A stretch of DNA of 64,000 bases from assembly GCA_031841125.1 (NCBI GenBank), contig CM063110.1, positions 34,735,214-34,799,213 of the forward strand, read 5' to 3'. The notes beneath the pieces are model-generated. The model made no database searches and had not been told where the DNA came from. It saw nothing but the letters and a program-made list of their open reading frames with translations. This DNA is from Acanthococcus lagerstroemiae (taxonomy: Eukaryota > Arthropoda > Insecta > Hemiptera > Eriococcidae). Position numbers and translations under genes: made by a program. Below are positions 36,480-47,826 of this stretch, piece by piece. Position 1 is the first letter of the stretch. Each line of letters starts with the position of its first letter.

Positions 36480-36830
36480 ACATCGTATATCAGGCCCCTG
36501 TAGATCCTTAAGGGCGGAGAGGACGGGAAAAATGACTCCAGAAACGGATTCAGCGACCGCAAAAACCGTACTATTGACTTACAGAACTTAGAAATCGAGG
36601 ACACCGAAGTAATTGGAGATTGGCCCCATGTGAAACGTGAAGGGTTGAGGGAAGTGAAGGGGAAAAAACGGAAATGGATTCAGCGACTTACAAAACCCTA
36701 CTGACGATCTAAAGAACTCGAAAATTGAGGAAAATTGGAGTAACTGAAAATTAGTCTAAAGGGAAACCTGAATGGAGAGGAGGGAGGGAATAACTCCTAA
36801 GTGACCCTTAAAACCTTCATTTGAAATAGA
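36480..36830 (-). repeat. Decayed-repeat block with GGATTCAGCGACC motifs
   Basis: Two related units of about 125 bp contain AAACGGATTCAGCGACCGCA and AAATGGATTCAGCGACTTAC, each followed by AAAACC, CTACTGAC-like and GAAAATTGAGGA-like words. They belong to the same scattered theme seen at 1588, 2.8-3.4 kb, 5.0-5.9 kb and 29.6 kb. Confidence 0.5.
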
Positions 36831-36835
36831 AAATA

Positions 36836-36918
36836 ATTGAAGCGCTACGTGGAAGAAGGTCCGTCGATCAATATATTTCTTATGAGACGAAGGCCCTTCT
36901 TCCACGCAGCGCTTCAAT
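36836..36918. repeat. Hairpin with 27-bp near-perfect stem
   Basis: ATTGAAGCGCTACGTGGAAG, then AAGGTCC (36836-36862) pairs with 36892-36918 with two mismatches around a 29-nt loop. The size is compatible with a tiny foldback element or a small-RNA-type hairpin; the sequence alone does not decide. Confidence 0.85.
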
Positions 36919-37702
36919 GTTTAAGCTTATATTGGGAGGTACCCAGAGCGATTGAAGCTCAAATTCCGTAAATCAATGTTAATTCCTACTGGTTAACCTT
37001 TTCAGGTTTTGCTCAAACTTCGCAGATTTTTTAAAATAAGGCGCTGGCGGCCATGGACTCCATGTGGGTAATAAAGCCACATCACACAAAAACATAATAA
37101 TAGTGATAAAAAATTTCGGTAGATGGCATGATGTGTGCACACGAGAAAAAATATAAGTGGCGGGGATTGTAATGAATTGTTTAGAATAAAAGTAATTCGA
37201 AGATATTTTTTTGTCGTTCTTACTTATGAAATAGTTGTTGTTAATGTTGTTGTATAGCATTTTTTAGTATGCGAAAGTCCTGTCGTGCAACCCTTTTTTC
37301 CTGCCGTGTCCCATAATATTCCCCGAGAAACAAAGAGATTTGAAGAACTGACAAACAGATGAATGGACAGTAGAATGTAAAGAGCCGGAAAGCAGATTGT
37401 CGGAAAATACAAAAAATACACAGGAACGACAATGATGCATTAACAACTTCGCGACAGAACATCGTCACTCACGCAGAACAGTGTTCGAGGTTCATTTTTT
37501 GGAGGCTACAAACTTACTTTAGTTATGTGGTCTGGAAAGGCTCGAGGAGCTACCCTGTGCAACATCGATTGTAGCCTCCCTAATATTAGCTTTTTAATGT
37601 AATTTTAAAATTTGCTAGGAACGCTAAGTCTACCCTCTGAGGAGGCTTAACCGTTTAGCCTCTGTGCTAATACGGAAATCCGCCTGTGGTTATGTGCTCT
37701 AT
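36919..37702. other. Non-coding gap
   Basis: Nothing recognisable; short frames only. Confidence 0.4.
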
Positions 37703-37704
37703 TA

Positions 37705-37762
37705 CAGGGTCCGCCGGAAATAACCCTCTTCAAAATGTGGGAGTTATTTCTGGTGGACCCTG
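37705..37762. mobile_element. 58-bp mini inverted-repeat element, TA-flanked
   Basis: CAGGGTCCGCCGGAAATAAC at the left is mirrored by GTTATTTCTGGTGGACCCTG at the right with two mismatches, leaving an 18-nt centre. TA dinucleotides flank both sides (37703-37704 and 37763-37764), as left by Tc1/mariner-type insertion. Almost nothing but the two TIRs remains. Confidence 0.7.
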
Positions 37763-37764
37763 TA

Positions 37765-40314
37765 GAAAGGTATCGATGCTAGATTTTGAAAACCCGGGAA
37801 AAGTTGATTGCTCTCGAATCTTGGATTTTGATTTTTGACTACGTGTCTGTCGTGCACCCGGACAGAGACGTTTTGGTCTCGAGATTTTAGCTCCCGTATC
37901 CAGGATGTTTGCTCTCGGCTCATTCTTCCGGGAATATATTTAGATTACTGAAGAACGTGTGTTGAGGAGCCTCCCGTTACCTAAAGTACTCTTTCCAAAC
38001 TCGTAAAAGTGTGATGTTTTCTTTCATTTTCTCATTCACGTTAGTTCGCGAATCACGATCGAAGATGAACAATCTCTTGCCCACGCGTCTCTTTCTTTTC
38101 TCGATAATTTAAAATTTATTGTTCTCGACCTTTGCGTGCGTTTCCGTGCGAGCTATCGCGGTACGTCAAAATATTTAATTCTTGTAATTCATCAAACGAA
38201 CCATCATGCCTTTTTACTCCTGTCTACCAAGATACATGTCAGGTAATAAAAAACGAATATTGCCTGTTCTCCATAAAGTAATATCATAAAAAAATCGTCG
38301 ACCAACCGCGCTGATGACATTCGCTACATCACTGTCTTCATACACAGCCCACACAGTCGATCATAAAATGACAAAAAGTGTCGATCGTCTTTTAGCATCC
38401 AAATCCAATGATACGTAAAAAAGTTCGGGAAAAAAGCTGGTATCGATATCGATTATTGGTGGCTTCTCGAGTGTATACATGCTGCCATCGTGTACAAAAC
38501 AAATACGCAAATGTGTTAACCCCATTTTTAATGTTTCAAAACCAGACCTAGTAATCGATTGAACTTGAACTCGAATATTACGCTGTATTGATGATGTTTC
38601 GTATAGAGTTCTATCGCGGAACATGTTGAACAACAGTCCAATGGATTCGATTTTTTTCCCCAGCTGTATACTAACGATTGATAAAATATAAAACGACAGA
38701 GAGCTGAATTAACTTTATTCTCCCTCACTCCCTCTCAAATTGATTTATACCTTGGTTCGCGAATAATGACGGCGTGTATGATTAATATACCTTCGTATAA
38801 CTGGTTTCTCATTAACAGTTCACTTATTATGGATGATAAGATGTTGCAGTTCGAAATAAGTAATCATTACGGTAGAACCCTATAAGGTACCTTTCTTTGC
38901 AGTGTAGTTCGTACAACCGAAATGCACCAAATCTAATTAAATTATCATAATGCGGCGATGCTGATGACTGAATACGAATAAAGAGGGAAAAAATTCGTGA
39001 CCATCGACAGTACGAAAGTAGAAAACGAATAGGGTGCCTGAACAAATGAAACAACTTTGAACGACTCCCGCATATTTTAGGTAATCGTTTAAAGAACTCA
39101 ATTATCATTTTAGCGAAAGTTGAATCGGCTTATAATAATTGTATTCACTTAATTACGCCATTCGTATTCCTTTGGACCGATCATTTGTAAAATTAGTAAA
39201 AGTAATACCTTCTTCCTCGTAAAAGCGTAAAGAAGCTTTTCCATCTTGAGGGTGCTTTCGATTGCGTCGACTAATCTGGTTAATCGGAATTAATTTTGGA
39301 AATCATTCCGCAGTTTGCAAGAAAATTAGCTAGGCGGTCGATGGAAGAAGAAAATATGTATTGGTTGATTGTGAATTGTAGAAGACAAAGGCAGATTGTG
39401 TTTTTGTGAACGGCCCTGTATAGAATTTTCCGGTGGATAATTTGATTTGATTATCGTGAACGATTACGTATTAGAGTGGCTGTAAATGTCAATTTCAACG
39501 TTTTCAGGTCTATTGTTAAAAGTGTGTAACAATAAGTATATTTATAGACAAATTTTCCATGTAAATCTGGAATCCTCTTGAATTCAAGTGTAGATCATTA
39601 TTCCTTCCAAAATGGCCTTATGAAATGCCTAGAAAAGCCCAACTTTCTTGGTCTATTTCCATATTATAGACATAGAAGATATGGAAGTATTTTTGAATCA
39701 TTCTCAGCGCTCATTCCAAGTCCAATCTTGAACTTTTGATGGAAACCTAGTTTTATCATGGAAATTGTATTTCAGAAGTCAAACATACCAGAAATATTTG
39801 TACAGAAAGGTCCCACATTCTGTATCTGCTTTTTCATATCCTGAAAAAATTAAGTGTTTATAAATCATTATTTTCGTTCATTTCGAGTCAGATTTTTTTA
39901 TTTGGGCTTGGCTTAACCCTGAACTGTACATCACATTATTAATCGTGTATTTCAGAAATCACTTAAGTCCAAAAAGCTAAACTTTTCAGGAACAAAATAA
40001 AACAGTTTACAGCCTTGTAACGTGATTCCTGCGGGGAAAATTGCATGGCACTCAATGCATTAGTAATTAGTAGACATTGTCACGCAAATTTCCGCACATT
40101 TACGCAATATCTGTCATTGTGGGCGGAGTAGCAGTGTGCTGGACTAACGTGGTTTCTGCACTATGTGATTCATTCTCACCGTAGCTAATACTGTTCATCG
40201 CCTAGACTTGCATTAATTTGTTGGTATCTCGCGTAAATACGTGTTTTATTTCATAATCACTCAAAATTCAGGGTTCTAGAAGCCTTAAAAAGGAACTAAT
40301 TTTTAATAATTTTA
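37765..40314. other. Unique AT-rich sequence
   Basis: No repeat hallmark, no exon and no element recognised. It could be host intergenic or intronic DNA. Confidence 0.4.
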
Positions 40315-40322
40315 TTAAATCG

Positions 40323-40900
40323 CAGAGATGGGCATGATCTCATCTTAATAAAAAAATATGATATTAGGATCGAAGATCATGTTTTTCGCCATCTTTGATC
40401 TGATCTAGGTCATTTTAAAAATCTGATGATTTTTGATCTTTAGATCATAATTTTTACTAAAAAAATATCAAAGATCGGATAATTTTTTTCCCTCTTCAAA
40501 ATGAGTACAGAGCTACAGATTGCAGAGCACGGACAGCTTCTGTGACCATTAACGTAATTTCTTTCTACAATCTACTTCTATATTTTTTGTTCTGTGACTA
40601 TGAGAATCTGTGACGCACAAGAAAAGGGCCTTAGTGTCCATTTAGCAATGTTATCAATACAACAAAAACAAACTTTACAAGAATGATAAAATTGGTATTC
40701 CTTAGAACTTTTGAGCCTCAAAATTGGAGGGAAAACTTTTTCTTTTGAAATTTTTTCAAAGATAGACATGATCTGATCTTTAATATGATCTTAAGATCGA
40801 AGATCACTTGAAAGATCTTTGATTTGATCTAAGATCTTTTTTAGCTCATGATCTTTGATCTTGATCTAGATCATTTCAAACATGATCTTGTCCATTTCTG
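40323..40900. mobile_element. Non-autonomous hAT element, 578 bp, GATC-rich ends
   Basis: The TIRs are CAGAGATGGGCATGATC at the left and GATCTTGTCCATTTCTG at the right, inverted with a few mismatches. The TSD is TTAAATCG (40315-40322) against TTAAATCA (40901-40908), matching at 7 of 8. Both subterminal regions are packed with AGATCA/TGATCT words (over twenty GATC cores), leaving a central 200-bp unique part. The GATC clusters are likely transposase-binding sites. There is no coding frame. Confidence 0.9.
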
Positions 40901-40908
40901 TTAAATCA

Positions 40909-41264
40909 TAATAAATTTATTTACACTCGTTCAAAAAGGAGTGGCATGAATCTAAAAATTAGAAACGTGAAATATTTGAATCCAATTCAGTTTGCGGAAC
41001 CAACTTGTCTCATAAATGTGCAAATGCATTTTTTTTTTAGGTCATCTCTAATCCCGAAAGTGATGAAAAATGTTTACGTTTTAGAAAAATTCTTATATTT
41101 GAGCCCCATTTCATTTTGCGTATTTTATATAATTGAGGTGAAAATGCAAATTTTTAAATTTCATTTTCATCTTTTTTTGCCCTACATTTTTTGCCAAATT
41201 TACGAAAATTGTCCAAAATATGGCTATTTTGCGTTTCATCCTTGTAGTCTAGGGGAATTAGCAT
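40909..41264. other. AT-rich gap with a chance 122-aa frame
   Basis: A plus-strand open frame (40946-41314) of low-complexity, F/L/I-rich composition runs from here into the long TIR. It shows no domain and is considered spurious. Confidence 0.4.
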
Positions 41265-41954
41265 TTTTGATGGAATTAATTGCAGCACAGCTGAAACTTA
41301 GTACGATTGTTTAGTACCCTCTTCCGAAAAGCCCCGTAATTTCCTCCCTCCGCTGGTGTGAGCATCACCCCCCAGAGTCCAAAAAGTGCCCCCGGAAACA
41401 GTCTTGGGCTTATATCTACTTTAAAATTGAGTTATAGATCAAAATATTCCGTACCAAAATTAAAGAGCGTAAAATTCTCTACAAAAATGATATCTATGTT
41501 TTTTTTTTCTTCGTGAATCCCATGCCAACCAAGATAATTGGCGTTCAAGATCACGCGATCATGTAAATATGGAGTAACCTACAACGTACGCGGTATACAA
41601 ACGCTGTACTCGGTTACTCTAATATGCGAGAAGCGTTGAACGCTGTAATTTTAAATCCCTATACTAGATGGACCAGCTTGTTTTAGAAACCGGATTGAAG
41701 ACAAACATAGATATGGAGCGACATGACTATTGGCATTTGGACACTCCTGTAGGTGCGCTAGTGTAGTGGACGAAAAGATGATCAGGTTATTTTTACCACA
41801 AAAACAGGTACAGGTGAAATGAGCTCTAGCATTTTCAGTATTGAAGAGAACTAAAGTGTCAGCCCTTATCATTTCCTTTCAGATGAGCCCAACTTGAGCT
41901 TTTTGCAGAACATTTTTGTCCCTGATCATCTTTTTGTCCAAATACACCAATCAG

Positions 41955-42310
41955 CGCGCCGCATTTCATTAGGCCGCTAGAGAGCGACTCTTTAGCGTCC
42001 AAACGCGAATCGAACAAACACTCATGCGAATTATGAAGAGTGCAGGCGGACTGACTCATCGACGCGGTGTTACCTCTAAGCGTTTTGCAGCAGTGGATTC
42101 TTAGCGCCCCTGTCATATGCTTCATCTTTGCCAAGGTTTGGAAAAGTTCACAAACTGTCAACCAGAAACGAGTGCTCAGCATAAAAAATTGAGGGAATCA
42201 CGAGTGTGCAGCATGATGGAAGGGATGTTCAAACTTTTTTAAACCGGCTGAGAGCTCATCATCCCTTCCCACATGTATCTGAATTACAAGAGGGGATCCA
42301 CCCGGGTTTA
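41955..42310 (+). pseudogene. Remnant of the PIN/CXC transposon-associated ORF family, middle part
   Basis: One frame reads MKSAGGLTHRRGVTSKRF and then SAQHKKLRESRV. After a frame change it reads DVQTFLNRLRAHHPFPHVSE. This K-GGLTxGRG ... EQHxxLRESRV ... WLRxHHPFP order is one I know from large uncharacterised arthropod proteins that occur in many copies per genome and also carry a GEDTDLLVL motif, a GCDTTS motif and a cysteine-rich CXC tail. The other parts of that same protein type are seen on the minus strand at 46110-49140. Here stops and a frame change make it dead. It sits inside a long-TIR element, which suggests a DNA-transposon origin. The family attribution is from memory of the pattern and not from a search. 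Confidence 0.65.
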
Positions 42311-42540
42311 CGGAGGGGATTCATGAATGGGATATGGAAGGGCTATACGACGGGTCTACAAAGGGGATCCATGCTAGAGGAAACAGAGGGGCTATACAAT
42401 GAGTCTACAAAGGGCATACATAAAGGGTATACAGAGGGGCTATACAATAGTTTACAAAGGGGATACTTAGAGGCATAATTTACAGAGGTGCTATATGACG
42501 GGTCTACAAAGGGCATACATAAAGGGTATAGCACGGGTGT
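42290..42540. repeat. Short tandem repeat (GGGCTATACA / TCTACAAAGG words)
   Basis: Variants of AGGGGCTATACAATGAGTC and TACAAAGGGCATACATAAAG recur about ten times at irregular 11-25 bp spacing. It reads open on both strands only because of its repetitive nature. Confidence 0.8.
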
Positions 42541-43427
42541 CTCAACGCCGATGTATAGCTCGGGTAGTGAAAGGGCTACACGTAAATGAAGCGCTGTGAT
42601 AGGCTAACCTGATGGTTCCCCTCGAATGAAGCGCTCTGATTGGCTGCTGGAGAGGAAACATACCGGGTTGAGACAGGGCTAACGAGGGTCGATTTTCCAA
42701 GGGTCTCGAGCGGGTTTACACGAACTTAAGTTTTCCGCGTCGGGATCGCGAGCTTGTGGTTGCCGTAAAGGGAGTATCTCTTGTAGTCACGATATTTTTC
42801 CACTGATGACGGCAGGGGGGGGGGTGTAATTTCGGTGAAATAACACTATAGTTTCGCTTGATTCATTAGAAGAAGTGCAATTAAACCGCGTTCACTGTTA
42901 CTGGAAATGAATTTTACAAATATTAATATGCAATTACTATGTTGTTTAAACGCAGAAAATTGTATACATGTACATTCGGATGAAGATGAATTCCTATAAT
43001 AATATAAAGATAATAAATTGAAATTATATGATGTAACATTCTATGCATCCAGTCGTGTGTTTTCGCGATTATTTTAGCGCTGGTGTACCGCGTACATTGT
43101 AGGTCACTCCATATTCACGTGCTCGTGTGATCTCGAACGTCAATTATTTTGGTTGGCATGAAATTCTCGAGAAAAAAAAACATAGATATCATTTTTGTAG
43201 AGAATTTTACGCTCTTTAATTTTGGTAAGGAATATTTTTACCCATAACTCAATTTTAAGCTAGATACAAGCCAGAAACTATTTCCGGGGGCACATTTTGG
43301 ACTCTGAGGGGTGATGCTTACACCGGGGGAAGGGGGGAAATCACAGGGCTTTTCCGAAGAGAGTACTAGACAATCGTACCAAGTTTCAGCTGTGCTGCAG
43401 TATCAAAAATTTTTTGTATTAGCTTTA

Positions 43428-43675
43428 AAAAAAACTTTTATTTGTTGGGTTTCCCAACTTTTGACTTCTGATCAATCTACTAAAATTTCCCAACTCCGGT
43501 GTGGAGGCTTGGAGGGTAAGCTGTCCCCGTACCCCCTTATTTTCATCCCTGTAAAAAATATAAAAGTACAACTGTCCAGTTTTCTCAACTTGTTACTAAA
43601 ATGATGAATTTCCCCAGCTGCTGAGTGAAAAATTCCTATGGAGGGTTTCCCCCTCCCCCTATCGGTACGTCCTTG
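43428..43675. mobile_element. Right half of a GGACGTACC-family hAT MITE
   Basis: Several TTTCCCAACT words, GCTGAGTGAAAAATTCCTAT, a C-rich run and the terminus ATCGGTACGTCCTTG match the right part of the MITE at 1198-1556. The left terminus is missing. Confidence 0.65.
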
Positions 43676-45333
43676 TCTGCTCGAGGAGGCTTCAAACTGT
43701 GAAGCTGCAGACTGCAGTCGCGCAGCTCCATGCTATATTATTGAAAATTTATCGTTTGACATTGATATTGATAATATTGATATCACTTGGTTTTGATACT
43801 GATGTTATCGAGGTTGAATTTTCTTGATATTTGCGTTCACTACCAGTAACAGTAGAACAGGATGGAACTAGTCGGAACTCATTTGGAATTTTTTCAACCT
43901 TTCATGTAGTGCAAATACAACGTAAGTCCCGGAGTTACGTGGTTTCTGCATTACACGTAAATATCTCAGATCGAGCTGCCACGTTCTTTATTCATTAGAG
44001 AAAAGTCTCATTTTTTTCACCATAGCTGCCTAGGGTAAAGGAACATTTTTCTGTAAAAAAAAAAAAAAAAAAAAAAAAGATTTTCGAGATTTTCGGACTT
44101 GAATTGTTTCTGAACTATGTGATTCATTTGTCAGGCAAAAAATGCCGAATTTCAGACCATGAATCAACAAAAAGAGGCACATCTGGATCAGTTTTCTGTG
44201 TTGATTTCGAATCTACTTCGAAAGTTTGATGTCAGTCTGTTTCAACCTGAGAAGAAACTTCTTTTCATTTTAAAGGCTGAGAATGAGTTTCTTGTATCAA
44301 AATTCCTCGGTTGGCCAGACGCACCAACTTGAACCAAGAAGACATCAGCAGTAATGTTGTCAAATTTCAAGAAAATTTAGGAATTTAAGAAATTTGAAAA
44401 AATAAATCAGTAAATAATCACAGCAGTTCAAAGATTTGAAAAAAAAAAAAAAATCTAAAAATTCCCTCGAGAATTCAGGAAATGTTGCAAAATAACAAGT
44501 CTGAAAGTTACTGAGTAAAAATTGGTATTATGAATAAACATAGAACTATAGAATTGCAGGCAGTGACTTCCACTCCTTTTACTGTCAATATTACCTATTT
44601 CAAATATGAATTTGAGACTTTGGGATCCAAATCGGAACGCCATCGACAATCTGATGGAACATTTGAAATCAGCGACCTCCAAAAAAATTCAACTATAGGA
44701 TGGTTTGCTAGATACCGGTCTCGCTTGAAATTCGAAAGTGGGTGGTATGTACTGGACCCCCTTCCGGAGAAGATAAATTTTCATAGTGTAAAAGGGATTA
44801 ACTAGTCGTTCCCACTTGGGGAGTACCCTCAGTTGCTCCCCCTCTCCATGGCGCCACAGGCCAGCTATAAATGTCAAATGCTGAACACATGAACTGTATA
44901 TACCAATAGATACAGCTGGGTATGAATGTAAACAGTATCTGAGAATTCTGACAGGAGGGGAGGGGTCACAGCTACTCCTCAGTGGCGTGAGGTGTTAACA
45001 CTCTAATAACCAGCAGGTCGTTCTCGTTTATCGGAGAGAATAACAGGACGTAATTATCGAAGCCGTGGCTGAGCGTAATAATGTTCGAAATATTGGTTTA
45101 AAAAAGGTATAACGGGGCTCTTGTATGTAATAAATTATAAGTGATGGGAGCATGGTTGCAATCAACGAATCGACGATGGGAATGATAATGCATTAGTCGC
45201 GGGAGGTACATGTATTAATAAACTCGAATAATTGATCAACGAGAGTGCCGTCTTCATAATATCATTCCAAAGTATACACGACGGCGTATATACGCGAATT
45301 AATGTTTCAAAAACGTTATCTGCGTGTCACTAA
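43676..45333. other. Non-coding gap with an A24 tract
   Basis: A run of 24 A lies at 44055-44078 and a shorter A run near 44440. CAGTGGCGTGAGG near 44980 resembles a hAT end but has no partner. A decayed AATCAGCGACCTCCAAAAAA motif lies near 44665. No gene is recognised. Confidence 0.4.
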
Positions 45334-45759
45334 CAGGGCCGCAGCGAAACAAGTTTATTGAGGGGGGGGGCAAGAATCAAACATTTTGCAACGGTCGAAG
45401 AGGAAAGAAATGAAGTATTTCCCAAAATTATCCTATTGGTAAGCAAAAAAAATTCTCAAGATGGGTGAATTTGCCAACTACTGAGCACTTTGAAACGTGA
45501 TTGCTGGAGAGGGGCGAGTCTAGAGGGTCGGCGAAAATTCAGTAATCGAACACGTGAATCAAGCTAGATGTTCCCCTTTGTGCATTGCAACAGTTGGAAA
45601 AATACATATATTTTTACAAATTCAATTTTTTTAAATTTATCGTTACTTATTGGATGTTTTTTGTGTTTCAATTCTCTTGGGGGAAGGGTATTCCAGGATT
45701 TCTTATTTAGAGGTTTTATGTTTGCACCAGGTGAGAAAATGAGCAGATCGCCGGCCCTG
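45334..45759. mobile_element. Possible hAT-like MITE, 426 bp
   Basis: CAGGGCCGCAGCG at the left and CGCCGGCCCTG at the right give a short inverted terminus, with a G9 run just inside the left end as in other MITEs of this window. The 8-bp flanks (GTCACTAA and TTGTATGC) do not match, so the call is weak. Confidence 0.35.
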
Positions 45760-47344
45760 TTGTATGCTGTTAAATGAGATATCTGTATTATTTATAACCC
45801 GTTCGAATAATAAATTATGTATACCTGTTCGTATAATGCATATTTCAAAATATGCAGAAGAACACTTGCTGTAGGAAGAAGGAAGTAATTAACTAAATCA
45901 AAATGTATAAAAGTTGTTCATATAATGAGAAAATGGTCATCAAAAGTGAGTTAATATAATAAGTCCTTACACTGAATACATCTTATCCTCATATGCGAAT
46001 AATTTCATCAAATGCCTCCCCATATAGTAAGAGCCCTTAATCAGATACTTCGAAAACTGTTTAAAACAAGCCTCTTTCCTCAGTATCAAGCTGTTCACGG
46101 TCAGCTTGAATCAGAACACTGTTTAAATACGAGCTTGACAGTTGCTGCACACAAGGGAACAGTGAATCCCGGCTTTCCAGCAATCACATCTCGTTTTGCA
46201 TTCAGCGGTACAACAGCAGAAGAATGTTTCGAGGACTTTGTCTGGTGCCAAAGGGGCCTTCATCTTTAAGGGAGTTGGATGTCCACAATCTTCTCCCGTT
46301 TATCCCCAACTTTCAGGTTGAAAGTATTCGTTCCCCGACCATCGCTGCGCCTGCAGAAAGACTCCGTGTGAAATGTTGCATTGCAGCATCTTATGTGGAC
46401 GGCAAAGCGCATAAGCTGGCTTTCGTCCTTCAAGCTAATTTCACAAAGCACATGTAGCTGTGAGCAAGGCTGAATAAAATGCATTAGAACTACAGATAGT
46501 GGTAGTCAATAATAATTTGATTATTGAATATCACTTATAAGTATTATTTTAGTATAACGTATCTATTATCGAATAATAATGCATTATTGAGTTTACTTAA
46601 TGGGGTCAGTACAAGCGAAGAAAAATGAAGTATACTTGTGGTGATTGAGATCATGTTCATTTGGTGGGGCCTGGAACACGAGCAGGAGCAATGTCTCCTC
46701 GTGAAGATTTGAGTCGTGAAATAATTTGGCGATGTCTTTTGTTTCATTGACATATGCCGGAAACCTTATGCTATGGCTGCTTTGCTTTTACCATAAATCG
46801 TTGAAGTAGTGTCACATCCTGGGCAACCATGGATGTCTGGTGGAACATATGGCGATGCACGCATGCCAAAGTGGCTCCTGCCTTTCGAGTATCGCATCAG
46901 TGGCTAGAGGGACGCTCTGAGGCCGGCCCGAGCCCCCATTTCGTAATTCCACTACCGGCGCGCGCTATCCTGCAGGGGCCACCATGGCACCCCCTACTGA
47001 CCGAGTTTAACGCTCACCCAGCTTTATCCTAGAATTTGGGTACAGCACAGCCGGACACGCTTCCTCTTCATTCATCCTTCACCTCCTCGTCTTGGTACAT
47101 GTGGTGACGACGGGCGAGCCCTGCCGGGGGATCTGTAGCAGTTGCAGCAGCTCTTCTACAATGGTACAGAGTTGTCGTATTCGATGATGTGGGCCGAGCT
47201 TTGTCTGTCGGCCCTTTGCCTCGACCACTCTGTCTGCGTCTTCTTCTTCATGACGGTTCAGACAAAGGCAGACACCCGGTCGGTTCTATCCGCTTCCCCT
47301 CTTCAATATTGCCGGAACCAAGGTGTCCGGCGTGAGACGGCTGA

Positions 47345-47826
47345 TCACTCCGTCGCTGTTGCCCCTGTTTCCGTCGCCGGGATTGATTGCTGTTGCCGTC
47401 CCGCGCCTCTCCCGCGCCTCTCCCGCTCCCAGGTCTTACACTCGAACAGGGTGTGCCAGGGTGTGTCCTCCGTCCCTCGGTCGCAGTGCGTGCACACGGG
47501 AATAAGTACTAAGTACGTGCCGTGCACCCGTGACCGCTCAGGACTTAGGTCATGTGGAAATTCAGCTCTCCATAAGATCTTCCTGCCCATATATCGAGGT
47601 CGCATATCAGTGCTCGGGTCCATTCGTCCTTGGTGGGCTGGGTGAGCGCGTCCTTCCACTACCAAGCGTGAACTGCTGGATGTCTCGCTTGGCCCGAAGT
47701 GTTTCCATTTCGTCTTCGCTTTCTTCTTCGCAGCGTGTACCTCCGCTATTTCGCCGACCTTAAGTTCGATCGACGGTATACACGCTAACGCGCCTACTGC
47801 CTCCGAAGGAACAGTGCGGTACGCAC
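47345..47826 (-). pseudogene. R1 ORF2 C-terminal segment with CCHC-type motif
   Basis: The frame reads AYRTVPSEAVGALACIPSIE, then ELKVGEIAEVHAAKKK, then a PVCTHCDRGTEDTPWHTLFE block with a following C. C-x2-C, H and C are the conserved C-terminal zinc-binding residues of R1-clade ORF2, where they sit about 150-200 aa after the RT domain. The frame joins the RT segment directly across the nested hAT once one copy of the 8-bp duplication is removed (CVNAY upstream, RTVPSEA downstream). A stop at the left end and later frame changes mean that it is not functional. Confidence 0.85.

Larger units (their letters stand above)
41265..43418. mobile_element. Foldback-type DNA transposon with ~340-bp TIRs
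   Basis: The left arm (about 41265-41610) and right arm (about 43075-43418) are inverted copies over roughly 340 bp at high identity. Shared blocks include GCAGCACAGCTGAAACTT, AGAGTCCAAAA, GTGCCCCCGGAAA, AATTAAAGAGCGTAAAATTC, TCTACAAAAATGATATCTAT and GACCTACAA with GTACGCGGTA. The interior holds a plus-strand remnant of a protein-coding ORF (41955-42310) and a short tandem repeat. The exact ends and the TSD could not be fixed because the outermost bases are diverged. Confidence 0.85.

Noticed and set aside
40946..41314. 122-aa plus-strand protein
   Set aside because: Low-complexity F/L/I/K-rich translation of AT-rich DNA that runs into a transposon TIR. No motif.
45334..45759. Confident hAT MITE call
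   Set aside because: The inverted terminus is short and the 8-bp flanks do not match, so it was kept only at low confidence.
46012..46457. Plus-strand genes suggested by two overlapping 77-85 aa frames
   Set aside because: The minus strand of the same DNA encodes the recognisable CXC tail and upstream segments, so the plus frames are shadows.
47142..47763. Plus-strand frames of 60-167 aa
   Set aside because: They are antisense to the R1 C-terminal coding segment.
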